Assembly: GCA_019689955.1 (NCBI GenBank)
Contig: JADGGM010000237.1
Span: 1 to 5,702 of the forward strand
Length of the DNA stretch: 5,702 bases
Direction: 5' to 3'
Source of the DNA: Gemmatimonadaceae bacterium
Lineage (GTDB): Bacteria; Gemmatimonadota; Gemmatimonadetes; Gemmatimonadales; Gemmatimonadaceae
In this document: one piece after another, positions 1 to 5,702 of the stretch
How the letters are laid out: each line of letters starts with the position of its first letter
Position numbering within the stretch: the first letter of the stretch is position 1
Made by a program: the position numbers and the translations under genes
Notes under the pieces: generated by a model
What the model was told of the DNA's origin: nothing
The model's input: the letters and a program-made list of their open reading frames with translations, nothing else
Database searches by the model: none

Positions 1-93
1 CCAGCGGGCCGACAAGCTCGCCGTGCGATACCGCGCCTGGGTCATTCTCGGCATGATTCGCCTGATGCTCCGACGCGCATTCCCAAACAGAGC
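1..93 (+). mobile_element. Right end of an IS5-family-like insertion sequence (partial)
   Basis: Only the last bases of an element are present. They contain the C-terminal codons of a transposase and end in a sequence resembling an IS5-family terminal inverted repeat; read from outside inward on the minus strand it begins GCTCTGTTTGGGAATG. The next four bases, 94-97, are CTAG, which fits the short TA-centred target sites (YTAR type) known for parts of the IS5 family. I therefore place the element boundary at about 93/94. The left end, the matching inverted repeat and the second target copy lie outside the window, so neither the repeat nor the duplication can be verified here. The call rests on protein resemblance and the shape of the end. 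If the duplicated target is only TA, the boundary shifts by one base. Confidence 0.65.
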
Positions 94-97
94 CTAG
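2..97 (+). CDS. IS5-family-like transposase, C-terminal fragment
   Basis: A frame open from the left edge encodes 31 residues and ends at TAG (95-97). The peptide contains RADKLAVRYRAW and then GMIRLMLRRAFPN. This resembles the end of IS5-family DDE transposases, in which a basic segment with a DKLAxRY-type motif is followed by a final helix ending in a (M/L)LRR-like sequence. The catalytic DDE residues would be upstream and are not in the window, so activity cannot be judged. The last residues (FPNRA) are encoded by the putative terminal inverted repeat, and the stop codon falls in the CTAG next to the element, so the host target appears to supply termination. The gene converges on trpA and overlaps its stop. 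Family placement is by recognition of a short C-terminus only; another DDE transposase family is possible. Confidence 0.68.
   Translation, partial: QRADKLAVRYRAWVILGMIRLMLRRAFPNRA
78..93 (+). repeat. Putative IS right terminal inverted repeat (outer part)
   Basis: The segment cattcccaaacagagc lies directly before CTAG. Its reverse complement, GCTCTGTTTGGGAATG, has the look of IS5-family ends (a G-rich start followed by CTGTTTGG). The inner limit is arbitrary because the other copy of the repeat is not in the window. Confidence 0.5.
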
Positions 98-891
98 CCG
101 TCGAGCCCCGCGCGGAGCGACGCCACGAGCGCCGCGGCACGCTCCACGCTCTCGTCGGCCGCACGCACCACCGCGCTCCCGACCACGATCCCGTCCGCGA
201 TCCGCCCCACCGCCGCCGCCTGGTCCGGGCGCGAGATGCCGAACCCCACGCAGATGGGGAGCGTGGTCGCGGCGCGGAGGCGCGCGACGGTCTCGGGGAG
301 CTCGGCCGCGATGTCGTTGCGCTCCCCCGTGACGCCGAGCCGGCTGATGAGATACACGAACCCGCTCCCGTGCCGCGCGATCTCCGCCATGCGCGGCGCC
401 GGGGTGGTGGGCGCCACGAGCCGCACGAAGGCGAGCGGCCCTGCCCCGAGCCGCGCCTCGAGCGCCGGATCGGCGCCCACGGGGAGGTCGGTGACGAGCA
501 GCCCGTGCGCCCCGGCCTGCGCGGCGCGGTCGAGCGCGTCGCGGCCGGCGGCGAGCAAGGGGTTGAGGTAGGTGAACAGCACCACCGGGACGTCAAGCGA
601 CGCGCGCGCGATCAACTCCAGCGCGCCGTCGAACGTCATCCCCCCCTCGAGCGCCCGCTGCGAGCTGGCCTGGATCACCGGGCCGTCGGCGAGCGGGTCG
701 GAGAACGGGATCCCCAGCTCCACCACGTCGGCGCCGCTCGCCGCGACGGCGTGGAGCAGCGCGAGCGACCGCTCGCGGTCGGGATGCCCCGCCGTCACGT
801 AGACGACGAGCGCCTTGCGCCCCCGCGCCCGGAGGGCGGCGAAGCGGCGCGCGAAGGGGTCAGACGAAATAGTCGCTGACTCGGATGCCAT
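94..891 (-). CDS. trpA: Tryptophan synthase alpha subunit
   Basis: This 265-residue protein, normal for the family (about 265-270), cleaves indole-3-glycerol phosphate to indole and glyceraldehyde 3-phosphate in the cytoplasm and passes indole to TrpB. The TIM-barrel signatures are present in order: VTAGHPD (32-38), ELGIPFSDPLADGP (58-71), FTYLNPLL, LLVTDLPVGAD, FVYLISRLGVTG and ICVGFGIS. The catalytic pair is intact: Glu58 and Asp69 correspond to Glu49 and Asp60 of the Salmonella enzyme. I chose the ATG at 891-889, giving MASESAT. The frame is open up to 945, but that would add 18 residues running further into the preceding gene. The chosen start overlaps the HD-GYP gene by 32 nt with no clear ribosome binding site, so coupled translation is likely. 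The stop TAG (96-94) lies in a CTAG at the edge of an IS element. The C-terminus (SLRAGLDG) looks native, so the enzyme appears undamaged. Confidence 0.97.
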   Translation of the reverse strand: MASESATISSDPFARRFAALRARGRKALVVYVTAGHPDRERSLALLHAVAASGADVVELGIPFSDPLADGPVIQASSQRALEGGMTFDGALELIARASLDVPVVLFTYLNPLLAAGRDALDRAAQAGAHGLLVTDLPVGADPALEARLGAGPLAFVRLVAPTTPAPRMAEIARHGSGFVYLISRLGVTGERNDIAAELPETVARLRAATTLPICVGFGISRPDQAAAVGRIADGIVVGSAVVRAADESVERAAALVASLRAGLDG

Positions 892-2350
892 AGCGGTCGG
901 GGTCGGCAATCTTGATGATCGTACGCTTGAAGCCCCCCGCCGCATCGCGCTCGGCGAGATCCACGACCACGCCCGGGTACAGCACGTTGCCGCGATCGTC
1001 GCTCACGATCTGGACGATCGGACGCGAGATCGCGTCGGGAGACGGGTTGTTCGCATGGACGATCGCCAGCTCGAACGTATCGAGCACCACCATCGTCCCC
1101 ACGGGGTAATGGCCCACGAGGCTCATGAACGCCTTCACCAGCACCTGATCCATCCCGCGCCGCGGGTTCATGCGCATCTCCTGCAGCACGTCGGCCGGGG
1201 AGAGCGGCGTGGTCTGGTACGCGCGCCGCGAGGTGGCCGCGTCGAAGCCGTCGGCCACCGCCACGACCTTGCTGTAGATGCTGAGCTGGCGCGGGCGGAT
1301 GTGGCGTGGGTAGCCGGTGAGATCGGTCTTCTTGTGGTGCTCGAAGGCCATGATCATCGCCCGGTAGGGGATGTCGTTCTGCCCGCGCATCTGGAAGAGT
1401 TGCAGCACCCCCATCCACGGGTGCGCGGCCACGATCCGCCACTCCTCCTCGGTGAGGCCGCCGGGCTTGTTCAGCACCTCGAGCGGGACGCGCGCCTTCC
1501 CGATGTCGTGCATCAGCGCGCCCACGCCGAGGTCGTAGAGCTGGAGCCGCGTGAGCCCGAGCTTCCGCCCGAGCGCCACGGCGAAGATGCACACGTTCAC
1601 GCTGTGGGTGAACGTGTACTCGTCGTAGTCGCGGAGCGTGGTGAGGCCGAGGAGCGAGGTCTCCTCGTTGAGGATCTGGTCCACGATCCCCTGCACCACG
1701 CGCTTGATCTTCTTGATGTTGGGGCTCTTCCCCATGCGCACGGAGTTGATCACTTCCTTCGTGACCGACACCGACTGCGCGTACGTGCGCTTGGCCGCCT
1801 CCTTCGCCTTCTCGCGGTCCTCGTCGTCCACCGCCGAGGGGGCGCCGAGCTCGAACGCGGTGACGTTCGCGGCGGCGAGCTTCTCCCCCAACGCGTGGAG
1901 CCGATCGTCCGCGTCACCCGCGGCGGGGGACTGGAGCAGCGTGAGGAGCACGACCCAGTCGCGCGCGACCGAGGGGGTGACCATGCGGCAGAGCCCCACC
2001 CCGGACTCGTTGAACACCGAGATGATCCGGCTGAACGTCGCGTAGTTGTCGAGGTCGAGCCGGAGCCGCGTGGCGTTGATGAAGATGAACTCCCCCGACA
2101 CCCGGATCTCCATCTCCCCTTCGCGCCGCAGGAACTCGTTCGCCATGCGGACGATCTCCTCGAGCGCCTTCTGGACGACGGGGTTGTCGGGGGGGTAGAG
2201 CTTCACGTTGCGGAGCGCGCTGTACATCGCGAGGAGGAGGTCGCGTCCGACCTTGCGGATGTACCCTTCGCTCCCCCCGCGCTCGCTGACGTCGGGGGTG
2301 TAGGCTGGTGCGGTCCCGGTAGCGCCGGGCGCGCGGGTGGGTGTGGTCAC
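860..2350 (-). CDS. HD-GYP-type phosphohydrolase with N-terminal LYxPxNP module
   Basis: This is a 496-residue soluble protein with no signal peptide or membrane segment. Residues 1-35 are a Pro/Gly/Ser-rich tail. Residues 37-97 form a module with LYPPDNPVVQ that is also found in the gene before it. Residues about 175-235 are a charged helical linker. The HD-GYP-like domain spans about 240-400. Candidate metal ligands are all present: His249, His281-Asp282 (HDIGK), His310, His338-His339 and Asp367. The GYP signature is at 346-348. The segment after the double His reads HHKKTDLTGYP rather than the textbook HHExxDGxGYP, so the Glu and first Gly are replaced. A C-terminal extension (411-496, beginning VGHYPVGTMV) is typical of this type. 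HD-GYP proteins usually hydrolyse cyclic di-GMP; activity here is inferred. The GTG start overlaps the upstream stop as GTGA, with a strong GGAGGGA ahead of it. No receiver or other input domain is visible, and the N-terminal module may play that role. Confidence 0.9.
   Translation of the reverse strand: MTTPTRAPGATGTAPAYTPDVSERGGSEGYIRKVGRDLLLAMYSALRNVKLYPPDNPVVQKALEEIVRMANEFLRREGEMEIRVSGEFIFINATRLRLDLDNYATFSRIISVFNESGVGLCRMVTPSVARDWVVLLTLLQSPAAGDADDRLHALGEKLAAANVTAFELGAPSAVDDEDREKAKEAAKRTYAQSVSVTKEVINSVRMGKSPNIKKIKRVVQGIVDQILNEETSLLGLTTLRDYDEYTFTHSVNVCIFAVALGRKLGLTRLQLYDLGVGALMHDIGKARVPLEVLNKPGGLTEEEWRIVAAHPWMGVLQLFQMRGQNDIPYRAMIMAFEHHKKTDLTGYPRHIRPRQLSIYSKVVAVADGFDAATSRRAYQTTPLSPADVLQEMRMNPRRGMDQVLVKAFMSLVGHYPVGTMVVLDTFELAIVHANNPSPDAISRPIVQIVSDDRGNVLYPGVVVDLAERDAAGGFKRTIIKIADPDRYGIRVSDYFV
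2060..2242 (-). other. Shared N-terminal module, copy in the HD-GYP protein (residues 37-97)
   Basis: This segment begins DLLLAMYSAL, continues with LYPPDNPVVQKALEE and ends in a beta-like stretch (MEIRVSGEF). It aligns without gaps to residues 28-88 of the upstream HEAT-repeat protein. By hand I count 12 identities in 61 positions, concentrated in LYxPxNPxxQxxxE, with many conservative matches elsewhere. Function is unknown. A helical region followed by a short strand could serve dimerisation or partner binding. Confidence 0.55.
2347..2350 (-). promoter_or_regulatory. GTGA stop-start overlap, HEAT protein to HD-GYP protein
   Basis: The TGA that ends the HEAT-repeat gene (2349-2347) and the GTG that starts the HD-GYP gene (2350-2348) share bases. 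This 4-nt overlap is the usual arrangement for translational coupling. Confidence 0.8.
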
Positions 2351-4068
2351 GAGCTCCCTCCGCCGCGGAGCGCGCGGTTGATGGCGCTCTGGACGCGCAC
2401 GTCCTTGTCCCCGGCGGCGCGGCGGAGCGCGGCCACGGCGCGCTCGGTGCCGATCTTGCCGAGGGCCATCGCGGCGCAGGCGCGGATCTCCGGGTCGAGG
2501 CGCCGGCGGAGGAGCGGGCTCCGGCTGTTGAGCAGGTCGTCGAGCGGCTCGACGCCGTTCTCGTGCGCGAGGAGCGCGTAGGTCTCGAAGTACGCCATCT
2601 TCTCGGTGAGGTCGGCCTCCCGCACCGCGCGTCCCTTCACGACCGCCTCGACCTTCGGGAGCGCGGCGCGGTGCCCGCGCGCGCCGATCGCGCGCACGGC
2701 GGTCACGCGCACATCGCGGTCCTCATCGTCGAGCGCGTTCTCGAGGACGCGGAGCGCGCCCGGGGAGCCGATCTCGGCCAGCGCCTGCGCCGCCGTCTGG
2801 CGGAGCGTCACGTTGGGGAGCGTCATCACCTTGGCGAGCTGCCCCACGGCCGCGGGGGTCTTGAGGTCCGCGGCACGCCGCATCGCCTCCACGGCGATGG
2901 TGACGTCGTCGGAGAGGATGAGCTTGAGCATCTCCGCCGTGTTCATCGACGCCAGCCGTGCCGCGGTGCGCTCGAGCAGGGTCCGCAGCTCGCGGTTCTG
3001 CGCCTGCTTGAGCCAGCCGAGCACGGTCCCGAGCGTCCCGGCGCGCAACTGCTGGAAGAGCGCGTCCAGGTCTTCCTGCGGCGGGAGGGTCGACGCCTCA
3101 TCGAGCGAGCGGAGGAGCTGCGCGAGCACGGTCGGGTCGCTCAACGATTCCGGGAGCTTCGCGAGCCGCGCGGCGATCGCCGGCGGGAGGTCGCGCGTGC
3201 GCTCGAGGACGGTGTTCACCTCGCGCAGGAGATACGCGACGGCGCCGTAGTCGCCGTGCGCGAGGAGGTGGACCATGAACCCCTCCAGGATCCCGCACAC
3301 CTCCTCCCGAACCGCCGGCGCGGGCTGCGTCTCGAAGATGTCGAGGACGATCGCCAGCACGTTGAGCCGGTGGTTGACGGTCTGCTCCTTCTGCACCTCG
3401 GCGCGGAGATACTCGATCTCGTGCTCGTCGAGGAAGTAGAGCGTCGCGTCCAGCTCCTCCAGCCGCACGATCCCCGGCCGGTCGGCCTGGCGCGGCTCCT
3501 CTTCGACGTCGCGCTGCACCTCCACGATCGGCACGGTGCGCGGCGACTGCGTCAGCTCGCTCGGCTCGATCGGCGCGGCGGCGTCGAGCCCGATGTCGAT
3601 GAAGCGGTAGCGCAGGTACGCGAACTCCTGCTCCCAGAGGAGGGTGAGCAGGTCATCCTCGTCCGGCGACGCCTTGCGCACGCGTTGCAGGATGTCGAGG
3701 AGCGCCGCGAGCTCGTCCCCCTCGAACCCCTGCGAGATGGTGAGCTCGCGCAGCCCGTCCTTGTAGAACACCCACGGCAGGCTCTCCGCGCGCGAGCTCT
3801 CGTGCAGCACGGCGCGCCCGAACCACCGGAGCTCGTTCTCGGAGATCTGCAGCACCAGCTCCGGGATGTGGGCCCAGAGCGGCGCGAAGGCGCCCCGCAA
3901 GTTCTCGATCGACCGCTGGTAGATCGGGTTGTTCGGGAGATAGAGCTGGTGCGCCTTCACCGCGCGCACGAAGTGCCGCAGGAGCTCCTCCACGAGCTGC
4001 GGAGGACACGGCGGCTCCGGGAGCTCACGCGCCTCGTCGGCGGTCGGAAGGGAGGTGAGCGACGTCAC
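2347..4068 (-). CDS. HEAT-repeat protein with N-terminal LYxPxNP module
   Basis: This is a 573-residue protein, apparently cytoplasmic, with no signal peptide or membrane helix. Residues 28-88 carry the LYLPNNPIYQ module shared with the next gene. Residues about 90-160 are helical and acidic. Residues about 160-205 form a low-complexity, probably disordered linker rich in Glu, Pro and Arg. Residues about 205-380 are a second helical region. HEAT-like repeats fill about 385-480 and 520-567, with recognisable units such as NVTLRQTAAQALAEIG, DRDVRVTAVRAIGARG, PEIRACAAMALGKIG and KDVRVQSAINRAL. HEAT repeats make a curved scaffold for binding partners; I see no catalytic motif. I used the GTG at 4068-4066, 4 nt after the trpB stop, with no clear Shine-Dalgarno sequence. 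An internal GTG at residue 26 would just spare the shared module and is a less likely start. The function is not known to me. Its position, coupled to the HD-GYP gene, suggests the two proteins act together. Confidence 0.88.
   Translation of the reverse strand: MTSLTSLPTADEARELPEPPCPPQLVEELLRHFVRAVKAHQLYLPNNPIYQRSIENLRGAFAPLWAHIPELVLQISENELRWFGRAVLHESSRAESLPWVFYKDGLRELTISQGFEGDELAALLDILQRVRKASPDEDDLLTLLWEQEFAYLRYRFIDIGLDAAAPIEPSELTQSPRTVPIVEVQRDVEEEPRQADRPGIVRLEELDATLYFLDEHEIEYLRAEVQKEQTVNHRLNVLAIVLDIFETQPAPAVREEVCGILEGFMVHLLAHGDYGAVAYLLREVNTVLERTRDLPPAIAARLAKLPESLSDPTVLAQLLRSLDEASTLPPQEDLDALFQQLRAGTLGTVLGWLKQAQNRELRTLLERTAARLASMNTAEMLKLILSDDVTIAVEAMRRAADLKTPAAVGQLAKVMTLPNVTLRQTAAQALAEIGSPGALRVLENALDDEDRDVRVTAVRAIGARGHRAALPKVEAVVKGRAVREADLTEKMAYFETYALLAHENGVEPLDDLLNSRSPLLRRRLDPEIRACAAMALGKIGTERAVAALRRAAGDKDVRVQSAINRALRGGGSS
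2355..2361 (-). promoter_or_regulatory. Strong ribosome binding site for the HD-GYP gene
   Basis: On the minus strand GGAGGGA stands 4 nt before the GTG at 2350-2348 and lies inside the last codons of the HEAT-repeat gene. It is the only clear Shine-Dalgarno sequence at any of the four junctions here, and it supports GTG as the start. Confidence 0.7.
3805..3987 (-). other. Shared N-terminal module, copy in the HEAT-repeat protein (residues 28-88)
   Basis: Residues begin ELLRHFVRAV, contain LYLPNNPIYQRSIEN and end in a beta-like stretch (LVLQISENEL). It pairs without gaps with residues 37-97 of the HD-GYP protein. Similar LYPPxHP-type segments occur, from memory, at the N-termini of other HEAT and HD-domain bacterial proteins, so this may be a known but poorly characterised module rather than a new one. 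Confidence 0.55.
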
Positions 4069-4072
4069 AGGG

Positions 4073-5263
4073 TCAGGGCTGGTCGGCGAGGAGCTCGCTC
4101 ACCTGCATCACGTCCTTGTCACCGCGCCCGCTCACGCAGAGGAGCACCGGCGCGTCGGCGCGCCAGCGCCCGCGGTTCCCCGCGACCCACGCAACCGCGT
4201 GCGCGGTCTCGAGCGCGGGGATGATCCCTTCGAGCTGGCTCAGGAGCCTGAACCCGTCGAGCGCCTCGGCGTCGGTCACGGCGACGTAGGTGGCGCGCCC
4301 GCTGTCCTTGAGATACGAGTGCTCGGGCCCCACGCCGGGGTAGTCGAGCCCCGCGGACACGGAGTGCGCGGGGTGCACCTGCCCGGCGGCATCCTGCAAC
4401 AGATAGCTCAGGGTGCCGTGGAGCACTCCCGGGCGTCCGCGGGAGAGCGAGGCGGCGTGGCGCTCCGTGTCGAGCCCCTCCCCCGCGGCCTCGACGCCGA
4501 TCAGCTCCACCTCGGTGTCATCGACGAAGGGGTGGAAGATCCCCATCGCGTTCGAGCCGCCACCCACGCACGCCACGACCGTGGCGGGGAGTCGCCCCGC
4601 CGTCTCGAGCATCTGTGCGCGCGCTTCACGGCCGATCACGGATTGGAAATCACGTACCATGCGTGGATAGGGCGCCGGCCCGACGACCGACCCGATGATG
4701 TAGTGACTGTCCGTCACGTTCGTCACCCAGTCGCGAATCGCCTCGCTGGTCGCATCCTTGAGAGTTCGAGTGCCGGAGGTGACCGCGCGCACCTCGGCCC
4801 CCATGAGGCGCATGCGGAACACGTTGAGCGCCTGCCGCCGCATGTCCTCCTCGCCCATGTAGACCACGCACTGGAGCCCGAACCGCGCGCAGACGGTCGC
4901 CGTGGCGACGCCGTGCTGCCCGGCGCCCGTCTCGGCGATGATCCGGCGCTTCCCCATGCGCCGAGCCAACAGCGCCTGGCCCACGGTGTTGTTGATCTTG
5001 TGGGCCCCGGTGTGGTTCAGGTCCTCCCGCTTGAGGTAGACGGGCGCACCGATGAGCTCCGAGAACCGCGGCGCACTACTCAACGGAGAAGGACGACCGA
5101 CGTAGGTGGCGAGCAAACTCTCCAGCTCGGCCGTGAAGGCGGGGTCGCGCATCGCCTCGTCGAAGGCGCGGTCCAGCGCCTCGAGCGCCGGGACGAGGGT
5201 CTCGGGGACGTATCGGCCGCCGAAGGCGCCGAACCGATCGTGCATCACAGAGGTCGTCATCAT
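4073..5263 (-). CDS. trpB: Tryptophan synthase beta subunit
   Basis: This 396-residue enzyme, the usual length, is pyridoxal-phosphate dependent and condenses indole from TrpA with L-serine to give L-tryptophan. The N-terminus [13 protein letters not shown] is characteristic of canonical TrpB (the TrpB1 type). The PLP lysine is Lys89 in HTGAHKINN, the catalytic glutamate is Glu111 in AETGAGQHG, and the phosphate-binding loop is GGGSNAM (234-240). Ser378 in VSGRGDKD contacts the pyridine nitrogen in known structures. All numbers are shifted by one or two from the Salmonella enzyme, so nothing is missing. The first ATG (5263-5261) overlaps the trpF stop as ATGA. A second ATG follows at once and a third at MHDRFG (5245); I prefer the first because of the overlap, although its ribosome binding site is weak. 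The gene ends 4 nt before the HEAT-repeat gene instead of running into trpA. Confidence 0.98.
   Translation of the reverse strand: MMTTSVMHDRFGAFGGRYVPETLVPALEALDRAFDEAMRDPAFTAELESLLATYVGRPSPLSSAPRFSELIGAPVYLKREDLNHTGAHKINNTVGQALLARRMGKRRIIAETGAGQHGVATATVCARFGLQCVVYMGEEDMRRQALNVFRMRLMGAEVRAVTSGTRTLKDATSEAIRDWVTNVTDSHYIIGSVVGPAPYPRMVRDFQSVIGREARAQMLETAGRLPATVVACVGGGSNAMGIFHPFVDDTEVELIGVEAAGEGLDTERHAASLSRGRPGVLHGTLSYLLQDAAGQVHPAHSVSAGLDYPGVGPEHSYLKDSGRATYVAVTDAEALDGFRLLSQLEGIIPALETAHAVAWVAGNRGRWRADAPVLLCVSGRGDKDVMQVSELLADQP
5260..5263 (-). promoter_or_regulatory. ATGA stop-start overlap, trpF to trpB
   Basis: The trpF stop TGA (5262-5260) and the trpB ATG (5263-5261) overlap by 4 nt, which indicates translational coupling of the two genes in one transcript. 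Confidence 0.8.
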
Positions 5264-5685
5264 CGCTCGCTTTGGCGCCGGACGGCGTCGGCGAACGCCT
5301 GCATCCGCGCGTGATCCTTGATCCCCGGCGCCGCCTCGACGCCGGACGAGACATCCACCACGTGCGGCGCCAACGCCCGAATGGCCTCCGCGACGTTCTC
5401 GGGGGTGAGCCCCCCCGCGGCGATGAGCCGCGCCCGGCGAGGGCGGGCCTCGGGGGTGAGGACCGACCAGTCGAACGCCACGCCGCTCCCGCCGAGCCGG
5501 TCGGAAACGTACGCGTCGAACAGAACGGCGTCCGCGACCCCGTCGAGCGCGCCCAACGTGTGGGGGAGTGAGGTCCCGCGTACCCGTATGACGGCCCACA
5601 CGAGCGCGCCCGTCACCGCGCGGACGCGCTCCACCGTCTCGGGCGCGGGGTCGCCGTGGAGCTGCACCACGTCGAGGCGCGCCCG
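5260..5685 (-). CDS. trpF: Phosphoribosylanthranilate isomerase, N-terminus missing
   Basis: About 141 C-terminal residues of a roughly 200-residue enzyme are present. TrpF catalyses the Amadori rearrangement of N-(5-phosphoribosyl)anthranilate, the step before indole-3-glycerol phosphate synthase. Visible TIM-barrel motifs in order are VVQLHGD, VLFDAY (its Asp matches the catalytic acid), [21 protein letters not shown] and the phosphate-binding end [16 protein letters not shown]. The first part, which should include the KICG segment with the catalytic Cys, is cut off by the end of the sequence. The frame can be extended to an apparent ATG at 5700, but those codons (MCIRD) are adapter sequence, not protein. 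The gene is therefore truncated by the assembly edge, and there is no sign of a biological break. trpC would be a reasonable upstream neighbour but is not seen. Confidence 0.95.
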   Translation of the reverse strand, partial: RARLDVVQLHGDPAPETVERVRAVTGALVWAVIRVRGTSLPHTLGALDGVADAVLFDAYVSDRLGGSGVAFDWSVLTPEARPRRARLIAAGGLTPENVAEAIRALAPHVVDVSSGVEAAPGIKDHARMQAFADAVRRQSER

Positions 5686-5702
5686 GTCTCTTATACACAT
5701 CA
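5686..5702. other. Nextera/Tn5 mosaic-end adapter remnant (sequencing artefact)
   Basis: The minus strand from 5701 to 5686 reads GATGTGTATAAGAGAC, a perfect 16-base match to the 19-base Tn5 mosaic end used in Nextera libraries (AGATGTGTATAAGAGACAG). The outermost base (5702) and base 5685 differ from it. It creates the spurious N-terminal peptide MCIRDR in the trpF frame, a familiar artefact in metagenomic proteins. These bases should be trimmed and not treated as genomic. Confidence 0.93.

Noticed and set aside
94..200. Possible rho-independent terminator or disrupted 3' end of trpA
   Set aside because: I found no GC hairpin followed by a T-run at this end, and the TrpA C-terminus is of normal length, so neither a terminator nor a truncation is supported.
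892..945. N-terminal extension of trpA to the start at 945
   Set aside because: It would add 18 Arg/Ser-rich residues unlike TrpA N-termini and lengthen the overlap with the HD-GYP gene to 86 nt. The ATG at 891 gives a normal-length TrpA.
815..2581. 588-residue plus-strand open frame antisense to the HD-GYP gene
   Set aside because: Its composition is dominated by Arg, His, Val, Leu and Glu with no recognisable motif. It is the expected shadow of a high-GC gene, and the minus-strand frame has clear HD-GYP motifs.
2341..4224. 627-residue plus-strand open frame antisense to the HEAT-repeat gene
   Set aside because: It has the same Arg/His/Glu/Leu-rich shadow composition and crosses into trpB antisense. 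The minus-strand frame has regular HEAT repeats.
4055..5314. 419-residue plus-strand open frame antisense to trpB
   Set aside because: It lies fully opposite an unmistakable trpB and has no motif of its own; it is a codon-bias shadow.
5264..5698. N-terminal extension of trpB to 5698
   Set aside because: The added residues are a low-complexity Arg/Gly-rich shadow of trpF and begin inside the adapter remnant. The trpB family start is at the ATGATG at 5263.
1..5702. CRISPR array, tRNA or rRNA gene, phage genes, defence system
   Set aside because: No regular direct repeats, structural RNA-like segments or phage or defence protein motifs were seen. Apart from the IS end, the window is occupied by the trp operon genes and the two embedded genes.

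Overview
This is a very GC-rich, almost fully coding 5.7 kb window. It holds the distal part of a tryptophan biosynthesis operon, all on the minus strand, with a piece of an insertion sequence (IS) at the left edge on the plus strand. Base composition, GTG starts and tightly packed overlapping genes point to a high-GC environmental bacterium. The pairing of an HD-GYP gene and a HEAT-repeat gene with trp genes makes me think of Gemmatimonadota, but that assignment is inference from gene style, not a database result. The right edge carries a Nextera/Tn5 mosaic-end adapter remnant, so the window is very probably the end of a short-read, probably metagenomic, contig.

Layout in the direction of transcription (right to left): adapter remnant (about 5685-5702); trpF lacking its N-terminus (5260-5685); trpB, complete (4073-5263); a 573-residue HEAT-repeat protein (2347-4068); a 496-residue HD-GYP-type protein (860-2350); trpA, complete (94-891). 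At 1-97 on the opposite strand are the C-terminal codons of an IS5-family-like transposase and the right end of its element, which abuts the trpA stop codon exactly. No stretch over 300 bases lacks a gene. I see no promoter, attenuator or terminator; the promoter must lie upstream, beyond the right edge.

Functionally, TrpF isomerises phosphoribosylanthranilate, and TrpA plus TrpB form tryptophan synthase. All four gene junctions are overlaps or a gap of 4 nt (ATGA, 4-nt gap, GTGA, 32-nt overlap), so the set reads as one translationally coupled transcript. The unusual point is that trpB and trpA, whose products form one complex and which are usually adjacent, are separated by two non-biosynthetic genes. 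These two proteins share a similar N-terminal module (hand alignment around LYxPxNPxxQ), which suggests they belong to one two-gene signalling or regulatory unit carried inside the trp operon.
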